In this document: positions 1-9,209 of the stretch, piece by piece
Numbering within the stretch: the stretch's first letter is position 1
Layout of the letters: every line of letters begins with the position of its first letter
The notes under the pieces: generated by a model
The model's database searches: none
What the model saw: the letters and a program-made list of their open reading frames with translations, nothing else
What the model was told of the DNA's origin: nothing
From: Chromatiaceae bacterium
GTDB lineage: Bacteria > Pseudomonadota > Gammaproteobacteria > Chromatiales > Chromatiaceae
Direction of reading: 5' to 3'
Assembly: GCA_027078745.1 (NCBI GenBank)
Contig: JALWWO010000022.1
Span: 1 to 64,000 of the forward strand
Length of the DNA stretch: 64,000 nucleotides
Position numbers and translations under genes: made by a program

Positions 1-629
1 ACCACCTGATGGAGGAGGGCTTGTTGCTGTTCCTTCAGCAGTTCGACCAACCGGCGCTTGGCGCGAATGAGCCGGTCGATCTGGGCCGTTTTCCAGTCCA
101 AAAATCGGGCGATTTGGCGTTGTTCTTGGAGGGGGGGAACTAAAATTGGCATTGCAAGGAAATCATCATCCTTCAGCTGGTAGCGTGATCTCCATATCCC
201 TTTTGAACGAACTCTTAGCTCCCATTTGTAGGCGGCGCTTCGTAACAGGTAATTAAAGAAATGGTAGTCTGCTACATATTTTCGGACAGGTCTGTAGACA
301 CCGTATGCGGTACTGACGATTCCATGATACTCAGAGAATCCAAGCCCCTGCATCCATGCCCAGAGGCTGTTGATTACAAGGTCGCCTGGCCAGCAAAGCT
401 TATACCCCTTATACGATTCTGCTTGGAACATGGTTACATCGGTATTCCGGCGCAAAGATACGCCTTGTTGTTCTGAAACTGAAAGCAATTCTTCAGAACC
501 CGTTTCTGAGCGGATATCAAGCGGGCGAAATACGATCTTACCTCTAAGAAATTTCCAATTGCTAGGTATTACACTGAGCCAAGGCACGCCGGAATCCTTG
601 TATTCGGGATAGGGTTTTAATTCCACCAT
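1..629 (-). CDS. hsdS: Type I restriction enzyme specificity subunit HsdS (partial, 3' end outside window)
   Basis: The frame is open from an ATG at 629 to the window edge, giving about 209 residues. It starts MVELKPYPEYKDSGVPWL, the usual opening of HsdS proteins. The end of the visible part reads VPPLQEQRQIARFLD and then an amphipathic helix with AQIDRLIRAKRRLVELLKEQ. This is the classic junction between a target recognition domain and the central coiled-coil spacer. Only the first target recognition domain is therefore visible. HsdS directs the HsdM2S methylase and the HsdR complex to a bipartite DNA site. The ATG lies inside the last codons of hsdM (13 nt overlap), so translation is coupled. 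The second recognition domain and hsdR, if present, lie to the left of the window. Confidence 0.93.
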   Translation of the reverse strand, partial: MVELKPYPEYKDSGVPWLSVIPSNWKFLRGKIVFRPLDIRSETGSEELLSVSEQQGVSLRRNTDVTMFQAESYKGYKLCWPGDLVINSLWAWMQGLGFSEYHGIVSTAYGVYRPVRKYVADYHFFNYLLRSAAYKWELRVRSKGIWRSRYQLKDDDFLAMPILVPPLQEQRQIARFLDWKTAQIDRLIRAKRRLVELLKEQQQALLHQV

Positions 630-2746
630 GTCATCTTCCCCAGGATTTCATTCAGCAATCCTTCCGTTTCCCGCACCAGGGCCCGGATGTCGGCTTCGAT
701 CTCAGCCAGGTGGCGCAGAGGCGCGGGCTGGTAGAACTCGCGGGTAAAGCTGATTTCATAGCCGATCTGGGTCTTGCTGGCATCGATCCAGGCATCGGGC
801 ACATAGGGCGAGACCTCCCGCCGGAAGAAGGCCCGGATGCCCCCTTCTTCCAGCAGGGGAACTTGCTCGGTGTCGCGCAAGGCGGGGTCCGGTTCATATT
901 GGCGGACGGCGGGTTGACCCACCCCCCCGAACAGCCCGTGCAGGGGGTCGGGCGCGGTGCCTTTTTTGTGAACCTTCTTGATGACCGGCTGGGCGTTCTC
1001 GTCGGTCTCGCACAGGGTGCGCAGTAACTTTTCCCTCTTCGCCGTCCAGCGCAGCCCCAGGGCCTTGGCTTCCGCCTTCGCGCGGGCGAGAAATGCATTG
1101 TAGTCCAGAAGCGGCCCGGGGCCGAAGTGTTCGGCGAGCCGGTGCGCCAGGGCGGGCAGCTCCGGTTCCTTCCCCTGCTCGCAGGCTTGCTGGAGCGCCG
1201 CCAACCGCTCTTGGCTCAGGATCACCCGCAGGCGCAGGGGGCGTTCTACTGTGATCTTCCAATAGCCGAAGTGTTCGTTGGGAAATCGCTTGCTCTGCGC
1301 GGTCTCTCTGGGATGCACGACCAAATCGCAGATGCGCTGGATGTGTTCCGGCCCCAAACGGCAGTTCTTCTCACCCAGGTTCTTGCGCAACGGCTCGAAC
1401 CATTGGGTGGCGTCGATGAGCTGCACTTTCCCCTTGCGTTCAGGGGATTTGCGGTTGGTGAGCAACCAAATATAGGTGGCGATGCCCGTGTTGTAGAACA
1501 GCTTCTCCGGCAAGGCGATGATCGCTTCCAGCCAGTCGTTTTCGAGGATCCAGCGGCGGATATTGCTTTCCCCGGAACCCGCCTCGCCGGTGAACAGGGC
1601 GGAACCGTTGTGGACTTCGGCAATGCGGCTGCCCAGGAAGGTATGGTGCTTCATCTTCGACAACTTGTTGACCAGGAACAGCAACTGGCCATCGCTGGAA
1701 CGGGGAATCATCTTGTATTCGGGGTTGCCGGCGTGCGCCACCACGAAGCGGGGATCGCGCATGCCGTCCTTGCCCCCCAAGCGTTCCAGATCGGTTTTCC
1801 AGCTCTTGCCGTAGGGCGGATTGGAGAGCATGAAATCAAAGGTCTTTTCCGGAAAGGCATCGGCGGATAGGGTGGAACCGTGCCGCATGTTGTCCGCCGC
1901 CTCCCCCTCCCCCTTGAGCAACAGATCGGCTTTGGTGATGGCGAAGGTCTCCGCGTTGATCTCCTGCCCGTACAGATGGATCGATACCTGCTTGCCCCGC
2001 TGTTCCGCCAGTTGCCGCAATCGGTCCTCGGCCACGGTCAACATGCCCCCCGTTCCGCAAGCCCCGTCATAGAGCAGATAGGTGCCGGATTCGATCTGAT
2101 CTTCGATGGGCAGGAAGATGAGATCCGCCATGAGATGGACCACATCGCGGGGGGTGAAGTGCTCGCCCGCCTCTTCGTTGTTCTCTTCGTTGAAGCGGCG
2201 GATCAACTCTTCGAAGATGGTGCCCATGGCGTGGTTGTCCAGACCGGGCAGCCGCTCGGAGCCGTCGGGATTTCGCACCGGTTCGGGGCTGAGATTGATG
2301 CGGGGATCCAAGAATTTTTCGATCAGATGGCCGAGGATGTCCGCTTCTACAAGGGTTTCTATCTGGTTGTGGAATCGGAATTTGTCCAAGATCTCCCGGA
2401 CGTTGGGGGAGAAGCCTTCTAAATAGGCCTCGAAATCCGCCCGCAGTTGCTGCGCCCGCGCCCGGGCCTTGAGATCGCGCAGCAGGAAGGGAGAAGTATT
2501 GTAGAACGCTTGGCCGGCTTCCTGACAAAGGGCTGCATGCTGCTCGGCAATGCCCGCTTGGTCAAGCCGTGCTTTCATGGATAGCACCGCGGACTTGGTG
2601 GGCTCCAACAGGGCATCGAGCCGACGAATCACCGTCATGGGCAAGATCACATCGCGGTACTTGCCGCGCACATAGACATCGCGCAGCACATCATCCGCGA
2701 TGCCCCAAATGAAGTTCACGATGCGATTGTGGATCTGGCTGTTCAT
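617..2746 (-). CDS. hsdM: Type I restriction-modification system N6-adenine methylase HsdM
   Basis: A 709-residue DNA methyltransferase. An N-terminal helical HsdM domain (about residues 5-140) precedes the Rossmann methylase fold. The SAM-binding motif DGACGTGGML sits near residue 225 and the catalytic motif IV, NPPYGKSWK, near residue 308, which marks an N6-adenine methylase. Classical HsdM proteins have about 500-530 residues. This one has an extra C-terminal region of about 200 residues, as seen in the long HsdM subfamily. It should methylate the site chosen by HsdS and protect host DNA from HsdR. It is the first visible gene of its operon and overlaps hsdS by 13 nt. Nothing in the frame suggests decay. 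Confidence 0.96.
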   Translation of the reverse strand: MNSQIHNRIVNFIWGIADDVLRDVYVRGKYRDVILPMTVIRRLDALLEPTKSAVLSMKARLDQAGIAEQHAALCQEAGQAFYNTSPFLLRDLKARARAQQLRADFEAYLEGFSPNVREILDKFRFHNQIETLVEADILGHLIEKFLDPRINLSPEPVRNPDGSERLPGLDNHAMGTIFEELIRRFNEENNEEAGEHFTPRDVVHLMADLIFLPIEDQIESGTYLLYDGACGTGGMLTVAEDRLRQLAEQRGKQVSIHLYGQEINAETFAITKADLLLKGEGEAADNMRHGSTLSADAFPEKTFDFMLSNPPYGKSWKTDLERLGGKDGMRDPRFVVAHAGNPEYKMIPRSSDGQLLFLVNKLSKMKHHTFLGSRIAEVHNGSALFTGEAGSGESNIRRWILENDWLEAIIALPEKLFYNTGIATYIWLLTNRKSPERKGKVQLIDATQWFEPLRKNLGEKNCRLGPEHIQRICDLVVHPRETAQSKRFPNEHFGYWKITVERPLRLRVILSQERLAALQQACEQGKEPELPALAHRLAEHFGPGPLLDYNAFLARAKAEAKALGLRWTAKREKLLRTLCETDENAQPVIKKVHKKGTAPDPLHGLFGGVGQPAVRQYEPDPALRDTEQVPLLEEGGIRAFFRREVSPYVPDAWIDASKTQIGYEISFTREFYQPAPLRHLAEIEADIRALVRETEGLLNEILGKMTWWN

Positions 2747-2854
2747 GGAGATTCCTTATCTCATCATTTCATAGAGATGCAGCACCTCGGCGGGTCTGGA
2801 AAAAAATTGCCATCGAACCCATCCGCCGAGCTGCGGTCTGATGCGGGGTGCAAA

Positions 2855-2883
2855 TTGTTCTGGCAAGGGGTTTGCTGTAGAGT
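2855..2883 (+). promoter_or_regulatory. Candidate sigma-70 promoter for the metal efflux operon
   Basis: TTGTTC at 2855-2860 and TAGAGT at 2878-2883 are separated by 17 nt. Both are partial matches to -35 and -10 boxes. Transcription would begin near 2890, after the upstream ATG at 2884, which favours the ATG at 2911 as the start of the first gene. This is a match by eye only. Confidence 0.3.
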
Positions 2884-2910
2884 ATGCCGATTCGCAACCG
2901 GCGGGTTTGT

Positions 2911-3225
2911 ATGCTGCAACGTGCTCTTCTCTTCTGGCTGATCCTGTCCATGCTGGGCTACGGCCTGGCCCTGGCGATCGATGTGCACAGCGCCCAAATG
3001 CAGCCGGCTGCCTCCATCGTTGCCGCAGATGCAGGCGATCAAGACAAGCATGCGGGCCCCGCCTGTTGCGATCATTGCGTGCATGGTTCGGCCCATCTCC
3101 TGGGCTTGCACGCCGCCTTCGCGTTTCAGATCGCCCCCGCCGGCGCGCCGCTCCGCAGCGATGATCCGCCGGCGCTGCGGGCACCCCCGTTTCAAAAACC
3201 CCTGAAACCCCCCGCTCTGAGCTGA
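2911..3225 (+). CDS. Small His/Cys-rich exported protein of a heavy-metal efflux operon (CzcI/DUF2946-like)
   Basis: About 104 residues from the ATG at 2911; an ATG at 2884 would add nine residues. It begins with a hydrophobic segment (LQRALLFWLILSMLGYGLALA) typical of a signal peptide or anchor. A Cys/His patch, GPACCDHCVHGSAHLLGLH, follows around residues 50-68, and a proline-rich tail ends the protein. Short proteins with such a patch commonly precede czcBA-type genes and are thought to bind or sense metal in the periplasm. The adaptor gene follows 73 bp downstream on the same strand. Family assignment rests on size, export signal, metal-ligand patch and position, not on a firm sequence match. 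Confidence 0.6.
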   Translation: MLQRALLFWLILSMLGYGLALAIDVHSAQMQPAASIVAADAGDQDKHAGPACCDHCVHGSAHLLGLHAAFAFQIAPAGAPLRSDDPPALRAPPFQKPLKPPALS

Positions 3226-3298
3226 TTTTCCCTCGTTGTACGGGTCGCGGGCCCTTGCTCGCCGGCCGATCTCTCATTTTGCACTGGAAAATTCGCCC

Positions 3299-4435
3299 AT
3301 GAAAACGTTGATCTTACAACGGGCGGGCAGGGGGGTTTGCCTGCTCGTCCTAGCTCTCGCACCCTTTTGGAGCATCGCTGAAGAAGAGGGCCATGACCAC
3401 GGCGCACACGAGGAAGAAAACGTCGTTTCACTCGACCGCGCCCAGAGGGAGGCTGCCGGCATTCAAGTGATGCCCCTGGCGCCCAAGCCCCTGCCGGAAG
3501 AAATCGAAGCCCCGGGGGAAGTGCTATTGGATCTCTATGCCACCAGCCAGGTGACCCCCCGCATCGAAGCCCAGGTCGTGGCCCGGCTGGCCCGCTTGGG
3601 CGACCACGTGAAGAAGGGGCAACCCCTGGTCACGCTCTCCAGCGCGGAGATGGCCGATGCCCAGGGGGTGTTCATCATCGCCGCCCAGGACTGGCAGCGG
3701 GTGCGCCGGCTTACCCAGGAAATGATCTCAGAGCAGAAGCGGTTGGAAAGCCGAGTCGCCTTCCAACAGGCTTGGGCCAAGCTCTTGGCCTACGGCATGA
3801 CCACCGAGCAGATTCAGGCGTTGGCCCGCAACGAGGATGTCAGCCGCGCGGACGGCAGTTTCCAACTGCTCTCCCCCCAGGATGGCACCATCATTCAGGA
3901 TCGCTTCGTGGTGGGGCAGATGGTGGAACCCGGGGATCTGCTCTTCGAGATCACGGATGAATCTCGCATCTGGGTGGAAGCCCATGTAAATCCCTCCCAG
4001 ATGAAGCGGGTCAAGCCGGGGGCGCCAGCGCGCATCCTGGCGAACGGTGAGTGGTACGAAGGCCAGGTCATTCAAGCCCATCACCGCTTGGACGAAGCCA
4101 CCCGCACCATGCGGGTGCGCATCGAAGTGTCCAATCCCCAAGATCATCTGCATCCCGGTCTGTTCGTCACTGCCCACATCGCCGTGGGTGCTGCGGGTCA
4201 GCCGGTGTTGGTCCTGCCCCTGGAAGCGGTGCTGCGCAGCCCCGATGGGGATTGGCAAGTCTTTGTGGAGAAGGAGCCCGGCGAGTTCGCACCAGTGGAA
4301 GTGGAACTGGTGCGCCAGCTGCCCGGCCTCGCCGTGATCGAGGGGTTGGCCCCGGGCACCCGGGTGGTGACCCGCGGGGCGTTCTTCGTGCAGTCGGAGC
4401 TGGCCAAGTCCGGCTTCGCAATCCATAACCACTGA
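3299..4435 (+). CDS. Efflux RND periplasmic adaptor subunit, CzcB/CusB type
   Basis: A membrane fusion protein linking an inner-membrane RND pump to an outer-membrane channel. I place the start at the ATG at 3299, which gives MKTLILQRAGRGVC followed by a signal peptide. A TTG further upstream at 3236 would spoil the signal. After cleavage comes the His/acidic stretch EEEGHDHGAHEEEN, a probable metal-binding tail. The lipoyl/barrel-sandwich halves flank a short helical hairpin (residues about 60-190), followed by the beta-barrel region (FEITDESRIWVEAHVNP) and a membrane-proximal domain ending SELAKSGFAIHNH. The pump gene begins 10 nt after the stop, so the two are one transcript. No outer-membrane channel gene lies nearby. 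Confidence 0.92.
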   Translation: MKTLILQRAGRGVCLLVLALAPFWSIAEEEGHDHGAHEEENVVSLDRAQREAAGIQVMPLAPKPLPEEIEAPGEVLLDLYATSQVTPRIEAQVVARLARLGDHVKKGQPLVTLSSAEMADAQGVFIIAAQDWQRVRRLTQEMISEQKRLESRVAFQQAWAKLLAYGMTTEQIQALARNEDVSRADGSFQLLSPQDGTIIQDRFVVGQMVEPGDLLFEITDESRIWVEAHVNPSQMKRVKPGAPARILANGEWYEGQVIQAHHRLDEATRTMRVRIEVSNPQDHLHPGLFVTAHIAVGAAGQPVLVLPLEAVLRSPDGDWQVFVEKEPGEFAPVEVELVRQLPGLAVIEGLAPGTRVVTRGAFFVQSELAKSGFAIHNH

Positions 4436-4445
4436 GGGCAGCCCC

Positions 4446-7400
4446 ATGTTGAATCGACTCATCCGTTGGTCCGTTTCCAATCGGCTGCTGGTGGTCCTCG
4501 GCCTGCTGGGTGCCCTGGCGGGGGCTGCCCTGCTCATTCCGAAGCTTAATTTGGATGCCTTTCCCGATGTCACCAATGTGCAGGTGCAGATCAACACCGA
4601 GGCGGAAGGCCTGGCGGCGGAAGAGGTGGAACAGCTCATCACTTATCCCGTGGAGGCGGTGATGTATGCCCTGCCCGATGTGGAAGAGGTCCGTTCCATC
4701 TCCAAGACCGGACTTTCCGTGATTACCGTGGTGTTCAAAGAGGGCACCGACATCTATTTCGCCCGCCAACTGGTGTTCGAGCGCTTGCAGGCGGCGCGGG
4801 AGCGGATTCCCGAAGGGGTGGGCACACCGGAAATGGGGCCCAATACCTCGGGTTTGGGTCAGGTCTATCAATATCTTTTGCGGTCGGACGATCCGAAATA
4901 TGACGCCATCGCCCTGCGCAGCCTGAACGATTGGGTGGTGAAACTGCTGTTGCTGCCGGTGGACGGCATCACCGATGTGCTTTCCTTCGGGGGGGAGGTG
5001 CGCCAATACCAAGTTCAGGTCGATCCGCAAAAGCTGCTGGCCTATGGGCTGCGCATCGATCAGATCGCCCAGGCCATCGAGGATAACAACCGCAATGCCG
5101 GCGGCTGGTATCTCGACCGAGGGGCGGAACAGTTGGTGATTCGGGGCGTCGGCTGGGTGCGCTCGGGAGAAGCGGGCTTGCGGGACATCGCCAATGTGCC
5201 CCTCAAGGAAGAAGATGGGGTCGTGGTGCGGGTGCGCGATGTGGCCGAAGTGGCGTTCGGAGGGGAGATCCGGCAAGGGGCGGTGACCATGACCCGCCGG
5301 GGCCCGGACGGCGAGCCGGAGCCCCTGGGGGAGGTGGTGGCCGGCATCGTGCTCAAGCGCCTGGGTGCCAATACCAAGGCCACCATCGATGCCATCAAGG
5401 CCCGTCTGCCCGCCATCCAGCAGGCATTGCCGGCAGGGGTACAGCTGGAACCCTTCTATGATCAAGCGGATCTGGTGGAACAGGCGGTGAACACTGTGAG
5501 CCGGGCGCTGGTGGAAGCCTTCGTCCTCATTCTGGTGGTGCTGCTGCTCTTCTTGCTCAATATCCGCGCCACATTGCTGGTGCTGATCTCCGTGCCCCTG
5601 TCGGTGGGGCTGGCCCTGGCCGCCATGAGCTGGTGGGGCTTGTCGGCTAATCTCATGTCCCTGGGCGGGCTGGCTATCGCCATCGGCATGATGGTAGATG
5701 GCTCGGTGGTGATGATGGAAAACATCTTCAAGCATCTGTCCCGCCCGGATTCGGAACATGAAGAACGGGTTCAACAGGAGATCGCCCCGGGCGATCCGGA
5801 TCCCCATGACGCAGCCCGAGACCAGCACGGCATTCCCTTGCGCATCCAGGCGGCGGCTCAGGAAGTGGGCCGGCCGGTTTTCTACGCCGTGATCATCATC
5901 ATTTTGGTTTTCGCCCCCCTGTTCGCCCTGGAAGGGGTGGAAGGCAAGCTCTTCCAGCCCATGGCCATTTCCATCGTGCTGGCCATGGTGACTTCCCTTG
6001 TGGTGGCTTTGGTGGTGATGCCTGCCCTGGCTACCTACAGCTTCCGGCGGGCCATCCGGCACCGAGAAAGCCCCCTGTTCCGGCCCCTGGAATGGTTTTA
6101 CCGCCACAGCCTGGAACGGGCCCTGCGCATGCGCTGGCTGGTGGTGGGAGTCGCCCTAGTCCTGTTCGCAATGGCCCTCTGGCTGCTGCCGCGGCTGGGC
6201 ACTGAGTTTGTCCCCGAGCTGGAGGAAGGCACTATCAATATTCGGGTTACGCTGGCCCCTTCCGCCAACCTGAACACGGCGCTGCGGGTAGCTTCCGAAC
6301 TGGAACAGCGGCTCATGCAGTTTCCGGAAGTGACCTATGCGTCCAGCCGCATCGGCCGCGCCGAACTGGGGGGCGATCCCGAACCCGTCTCCAATATCGA
6401 AATCTATGTGGGACTCAAGCCAGTAGCCCAGTGGACCTCCGCCGAAAATCGGCTCGAACTGCAGAAGCAGTTTCAAGCGGCGCTCTCGATCCATCCGGGG
6501 CTGCTGTTCACCTTCTCCCAGCCCATCGCCACCCGGGTGGATGAACTGTTGTCTGGGGTCAAGGCCCAGCTCGCCATCAAACTGTTCGGCCCAGATCTGA
6601 AGGTGCTGGTGGAGAAGGGCAAGGCCATTGAGCAATTGGCCCGTCGGGTGCGGGGCACTCGCGATGTGGAGATGGAACAGATCGCCGGGGAAGCGCAACT
6701 GGTGGTGCGGCCCCAACGGGATCTGCTGGCCCGCTACGGCATCCCCGTGGCCCAAGTGATGGATCTGGTTTCCGACGGCATCGGCGGCACCACTGCCGGC
6801 CAAGTGATCCAGGGAAACGAACGCTACGATATCTATGTGCGCCTAGCCCCCCGTTTTCGGGAGGATGTGGAAACCCTGCGCAACCTGCTGCTGCAAGCCC
6901 CTGGCGGGGCCTGGGTGCGGCTGGGCGACGTGGCGGAAGTGGTCATCGAGTCCGGCCCCCCCCAGATCCGGCGCGACGATGTGCAACGCCGCGTGGTGAT
7001 TCAAGCCAATGTGGAAGGCCGCGATATGGGCGGCTTGGTGCAGGAGCTGCGGGCGCGCATCGATCGGGAAATCGATTTGCCCCCGGGCTACTCGGTGGTC
7101 TTCGGTGGCCAGTTCGAAAACCAGCAGCGGGCCCAACAGCGGCTGATGATCGTGGTGCCCCTCTCCCTGGGCTTGATCTTCCTGTTGCTCTACTTCGCCT
7201 TCCATTCCCTGGGCCAGGCCCTGTTGATCATGGTTAACGTGCCCTTGGCGCTCATCGGCGGCATCGTGTCCCTCTATCTCACGGGGCAATATCTCTCGGT
7301 GCCCGGCTCCATCGGTTTCATCGCCCTGTTCGGGGTGGCGGTGCTCAACGGGGTGGTGATGGTCAACGCCATCAATCAGAACCTGGCTGCCGGGGAATCC

Positions 7401-7625
7401 CTGGATCAGGCGGTCTTTCACGGCGCGCTCTCCCGACTGCGGCCGGTGCTCATGACGGCCTCCATCGCGGCCTTGGGGCTGATTCCCATGCTGCTGGCCA
7501 CGGGCGTAGGGTCGGAGGTGCAGCGCCCGTTGGCCACCGTGGTGGTGGGGGGGCTGGTCTCCAGCACCCTGCTGACGCTCTATGTGCTGCCGAGCTTGTA
7601 CGGGTTCTTTTCGAGGGCGAGATGA
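4446..7625 (+). CDS. Heavy-metal efflux RND transporter, CzcA/CusA family
   Basis: A proton-driven inner-membrane pump of 1059 residues, the full family length. It has twelve predicted membrane segments in the 1+5, 1+5 pattern, two large periplasmic porter regions, and the expected opening LIRWSVSNRLLVVLGLLGAL. The TM4 signature reads AIGMMVDGSVVMMEN. The conserved Asp is present, but the leading Asp of the DFG motif of zinc/cobalt/cadmium pumps is replaced by Ala-Ile-Gly. The substrate metal is therefore not decided by motif, and copper/silver or divalent cations both remain possible. The pump works with the upstream adaptor. A hairpin follows right after the stop. Confidence 0.93.
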   Translation: MLNRLIRWSVSNRLLVVLGLLGALAGAALLIPKLNLDAFPDVTNVQVQINTEAEGLAAEEVEQLITYPVEAVMYALPDVEEVRSISKTGLSVITVVFKEGTDIYFARQLVFERLQAARERIPEGVGTPEMGPNTSGLGQVYQYLLRSDDPKYDAIALRSLNDWVVKLLLLPVDGITDVLSFGGEVRQYQVQVDPQKLLAYGLRIDQIAQAIEDNNRNAGGWYLDRGAEQLVIRGVGWVRSGEAGLRDIANVPLKEEDGVVVRVRDVAEVAFGGEIRQGAVTMTRRGPDGEPEPLGEVVAGIVLKRLGANTKATIDAIKARLPAIQQALPAGVQLEPFYDQADLVEQAVNTVSRALVEAFVLILVVLLLFLLNIRATLLVLISVPLSVGLALAAMSWWGLSANLMSLGGLAIAIGMMVDGSVVMMENIFKHLSRPDSEHEERVQQEIAPGDPDPHDAARDQHGIPLRIQAAAQEVGRPVFYAVIIIILVFAPLFALEGVEGKLFQPMAISIVLAMVTSLVVALVVMPALATYSFRRAIRHRESPLFRPLEWFYRHSLERALRMRWLVVGVALVLFAMALWLLPRLGTEFVPELEEGTINIRVTLAPSANLNTALRVASELEQRLMQFPEVTYASSRIGRAELGGDPEPVSNIEIYVGLKPVAQWTSAENRLELQKQFQAALSIHPGLLFTFSQPIATRVDELLSGVKAQLAIKLFGPDLKVLVEKGKAIEQLARRVRGTRDVEMEQIAGEAQLVVRPQRDLLARYGIPVAQVMDLVSDGIGGTTAGQVIQGNERYDIYVRLAPRFREDVETLRNLLLQAPGGAWVRLGDVAEVVIESGPPQIRRDDVQRRVVIQANVEGRDMGGLVQELRARIDREIDLPPGYSVVFGGQFENQQRAQQRLMIVVPLSLGLIFLLLYFAFHSLGQALLIMVNVPLALIGGIVSLYLTGQYLSVPGSIGFIALFGVAVLNGVVMVNAINQNLAAGESLDQAVFHGALSRLRPVLMTASIAALGLIPMLLATGVGSEVQRPLATVVVGGLVSSTLLTLYVLPSLYGFFSRAR

Positions 7626-7630
7626 AGGAT

Positions 7631-7652
7631 GGGGCCGCGGAAGCGGCCCTTT
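7631..7652 (+). terminator. Candidate terminator after the metal efflux operon
   Basis: GGGCCGC at 7632-7638 and GCGGCCC at 7643-7649 form a perfect 7-bp GC stem with a GGAA tetraloop, six bases after the czcA-type stop codon. Only three T follow, interrupted by CC, so intrinsic termination would be weak. Confidence 0.5.
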
Positions 7653-7751
7653 CCTAGGCTCAGGATCCGATAGATAATTCGGCGGCACGGAAAGCAGGGT
7701 TCCCGTTCTTGGATGGGCTGTCCGAATGTGGGCCGGAGATGGGTTTAGCCG

Positions 7752-9203
7752 ATGAATCCCCGAACCGTTCAGAAAGTGTTGGGCGTGCTCCTCATGCTCT
7801 TCAGCCTCAGCATGCTGCCTCCCCTGTTCCTCGCTTTGTTCTTCCGCGATGGCACCGCCCTGCCCTTTCTCCTCACCCTGGGCTTGATCCTGGGGGCCGG
7901 TTTCCTCATCTGGCTGCCGGTGCGGGACCGGCGCCAGGAACTCCGGTTGCGGGATGGCTTTTTGGTGGTGGTACTGTTCTGGACGACCTTAGGGCTGTGC
8001 GGCGCCCTGCCCTTCCTCCTCGCCGAGCGTCCGGGCCTTTCGCTCACTGACGCAGTCTTTGAATCCCTGTCCGGCCTGACCACCACGGGGGCCACGGTCA
8101 TTCTCGGCATCGATGCGCTGCCTCCTGCCCTTCTCTTCTACCGGCAGCAGCTCCAATGGCTCGGGGGCATGGGCATCATCGTGCTAGCAGTGGCGGTCTT
8201 GCCCATGCTGGGCATCGGGGGAATGCAGCTCTATCGAGCAGAAACGCCCGGACCCATCAAAGATGCCAAGCTCACGCCCCGCATCACGGAAACGGCCAAG
8301 GCGCTCTGGTATCTCTATCTGATCCTGACGATCCTGTGCGCCTTCGCCTATTGGGTCGCAGGGATGACGCTTTTCGATGCCATCGGCCATGCCTTCTCCA
8401 CCGTGGCTATCGGAGGCTTCTCCACCCATGATGCCAGCATGGGCTATTTCGACAGCACGGCTTTGGAGATGGTCGCCGTGGTCTTCATGTTCTTGTCGGG
8501 AATCAACTTCGCCCTGCATTTCTTGGTCTGGCGGCGCAGGAATCCTTTGCTGTACTGGCGGGACAGTGAATTTCGGTTTTATGTACTGCTCTTGGTGTTG
8601 ATCACTGCTATCGTGGTCTTGAGCCTGTACTACACGGGCACCTATCCGGATTGGGCGGAGGCCTTCACCCAAGGCTTGTTTCAAACGGTTTCCATTGGCA
8701 CCACCACCGGCTTCACCACCGCCGCCTTTTACCATTGGCCCGGGTTCATCAGCATTTTGCTGCTCTTCAGCAGCTTTGTGGGGGGCTGTGCGGGAAGCAC
8801 CGGCGGGGGCATCAAGGTGATTCGCTTTCTCCTGCTCATCAAACAGGGCTTGCGAGAGATCAACCGCTTGATTCATCCCAACGCACAAATCCCCGTGCGC
8901 ATGGGGAGTCGCACGGTAGATCCGCAGGTGGTGGAAGCGGTCTGGGGGTTCTTCTCCCTCTATGTGGCTTCCTTCATCCTCATGTATCTGGTGCTGGCCG
9001 CCACCGGCTTGGATCTCATGACCGCCTTTTCTGCGGTGGCCGCCTGCATCAACAATTTGGGCCCCGGGTTGGCCTCCGTGGGCGCCCATTATGCGGATCT
9101 CAGCGACCCCGCTAAGTGGATCCTCTGCTTTGCCATGCTCCTGGGGCGATTGGAGATCTTCACCTTATTGGTGCTTCTCACCCCGGCCTTTTGGCGGCAC
9201 TGA
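7752..9203 (+). CDS. trkH: TrkH family potassium uptake protein
   Basis: A 483-residue membrane channel of the TrkH/KtrB family, which imports K+ together with a cytosolic TrkA-type regulator. The four pore-loop filters with their key glycines are visible in order: LTTTGATVI, STVAIGGFSTHD, IGTTTGFTTA and NNLGPGLASVG. About ten transmembrane segments surround them, and the length is normal. No trkA is next to it, so the regulatory subunit must be encoded elsewhere. The gene stands alone on the plus strand, about 125 bp after the metal operon. It ends 6 bp from the convergent end of the next gene. Potassium uptake is a first response to osmotic shock. Confidence 0.95.
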   Translation: MNPRTVQKVLGVLLMLFSLSMLPPLFLALFFRDGTALPFLLTLGLILGAGFLIWLPVRDRRQELRLRDGFLVVVLFWTTLGLCGALPFLLAERPGLSLTDAVFESLSGLTTTGATVILGIDALPPALLFYRQQLQWLGGMGIIVLAVAVLPMLGIGGMQLYRAETPGPIKDAKLTPRITETAKALWYLYLILTILCAFAYWVAGMTLFDAIGHAFSTVAIGGFSTHDASMGYFDSTALEMVAVVFMFLSGINFALHFLVWRRRNPLLYWRDSEFRFYVLLLVLITAIVVLSLYYTGTYPDWAEAFTQGLFQTVSIGTTTGFTTAAFYHWPGFISILLLFSSFVGGCAGSTGGGIKVIRFLLLIKQGLREINRLIHPNAQIPVRMGSRTVDPQVVEAVWGFFSLYVASFILMYLVLAATGLDLMTAFSAVAACINNLGPGLASVGAHYADLSDPAKWILCFAMLLGRLEIFTLLVLLTPAFWRH

Positions 9204-9209
9204 GCCGCA

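Noticed and set aside
4167-6107. Long open frame of 646 codons on the minus strand across the metal efflux operon
   Set aside because: It is the antisense shadow of the adaptor and pump genes; it is His/Gln-rich with no domain, while the plus strand encodes clear RND proteins.
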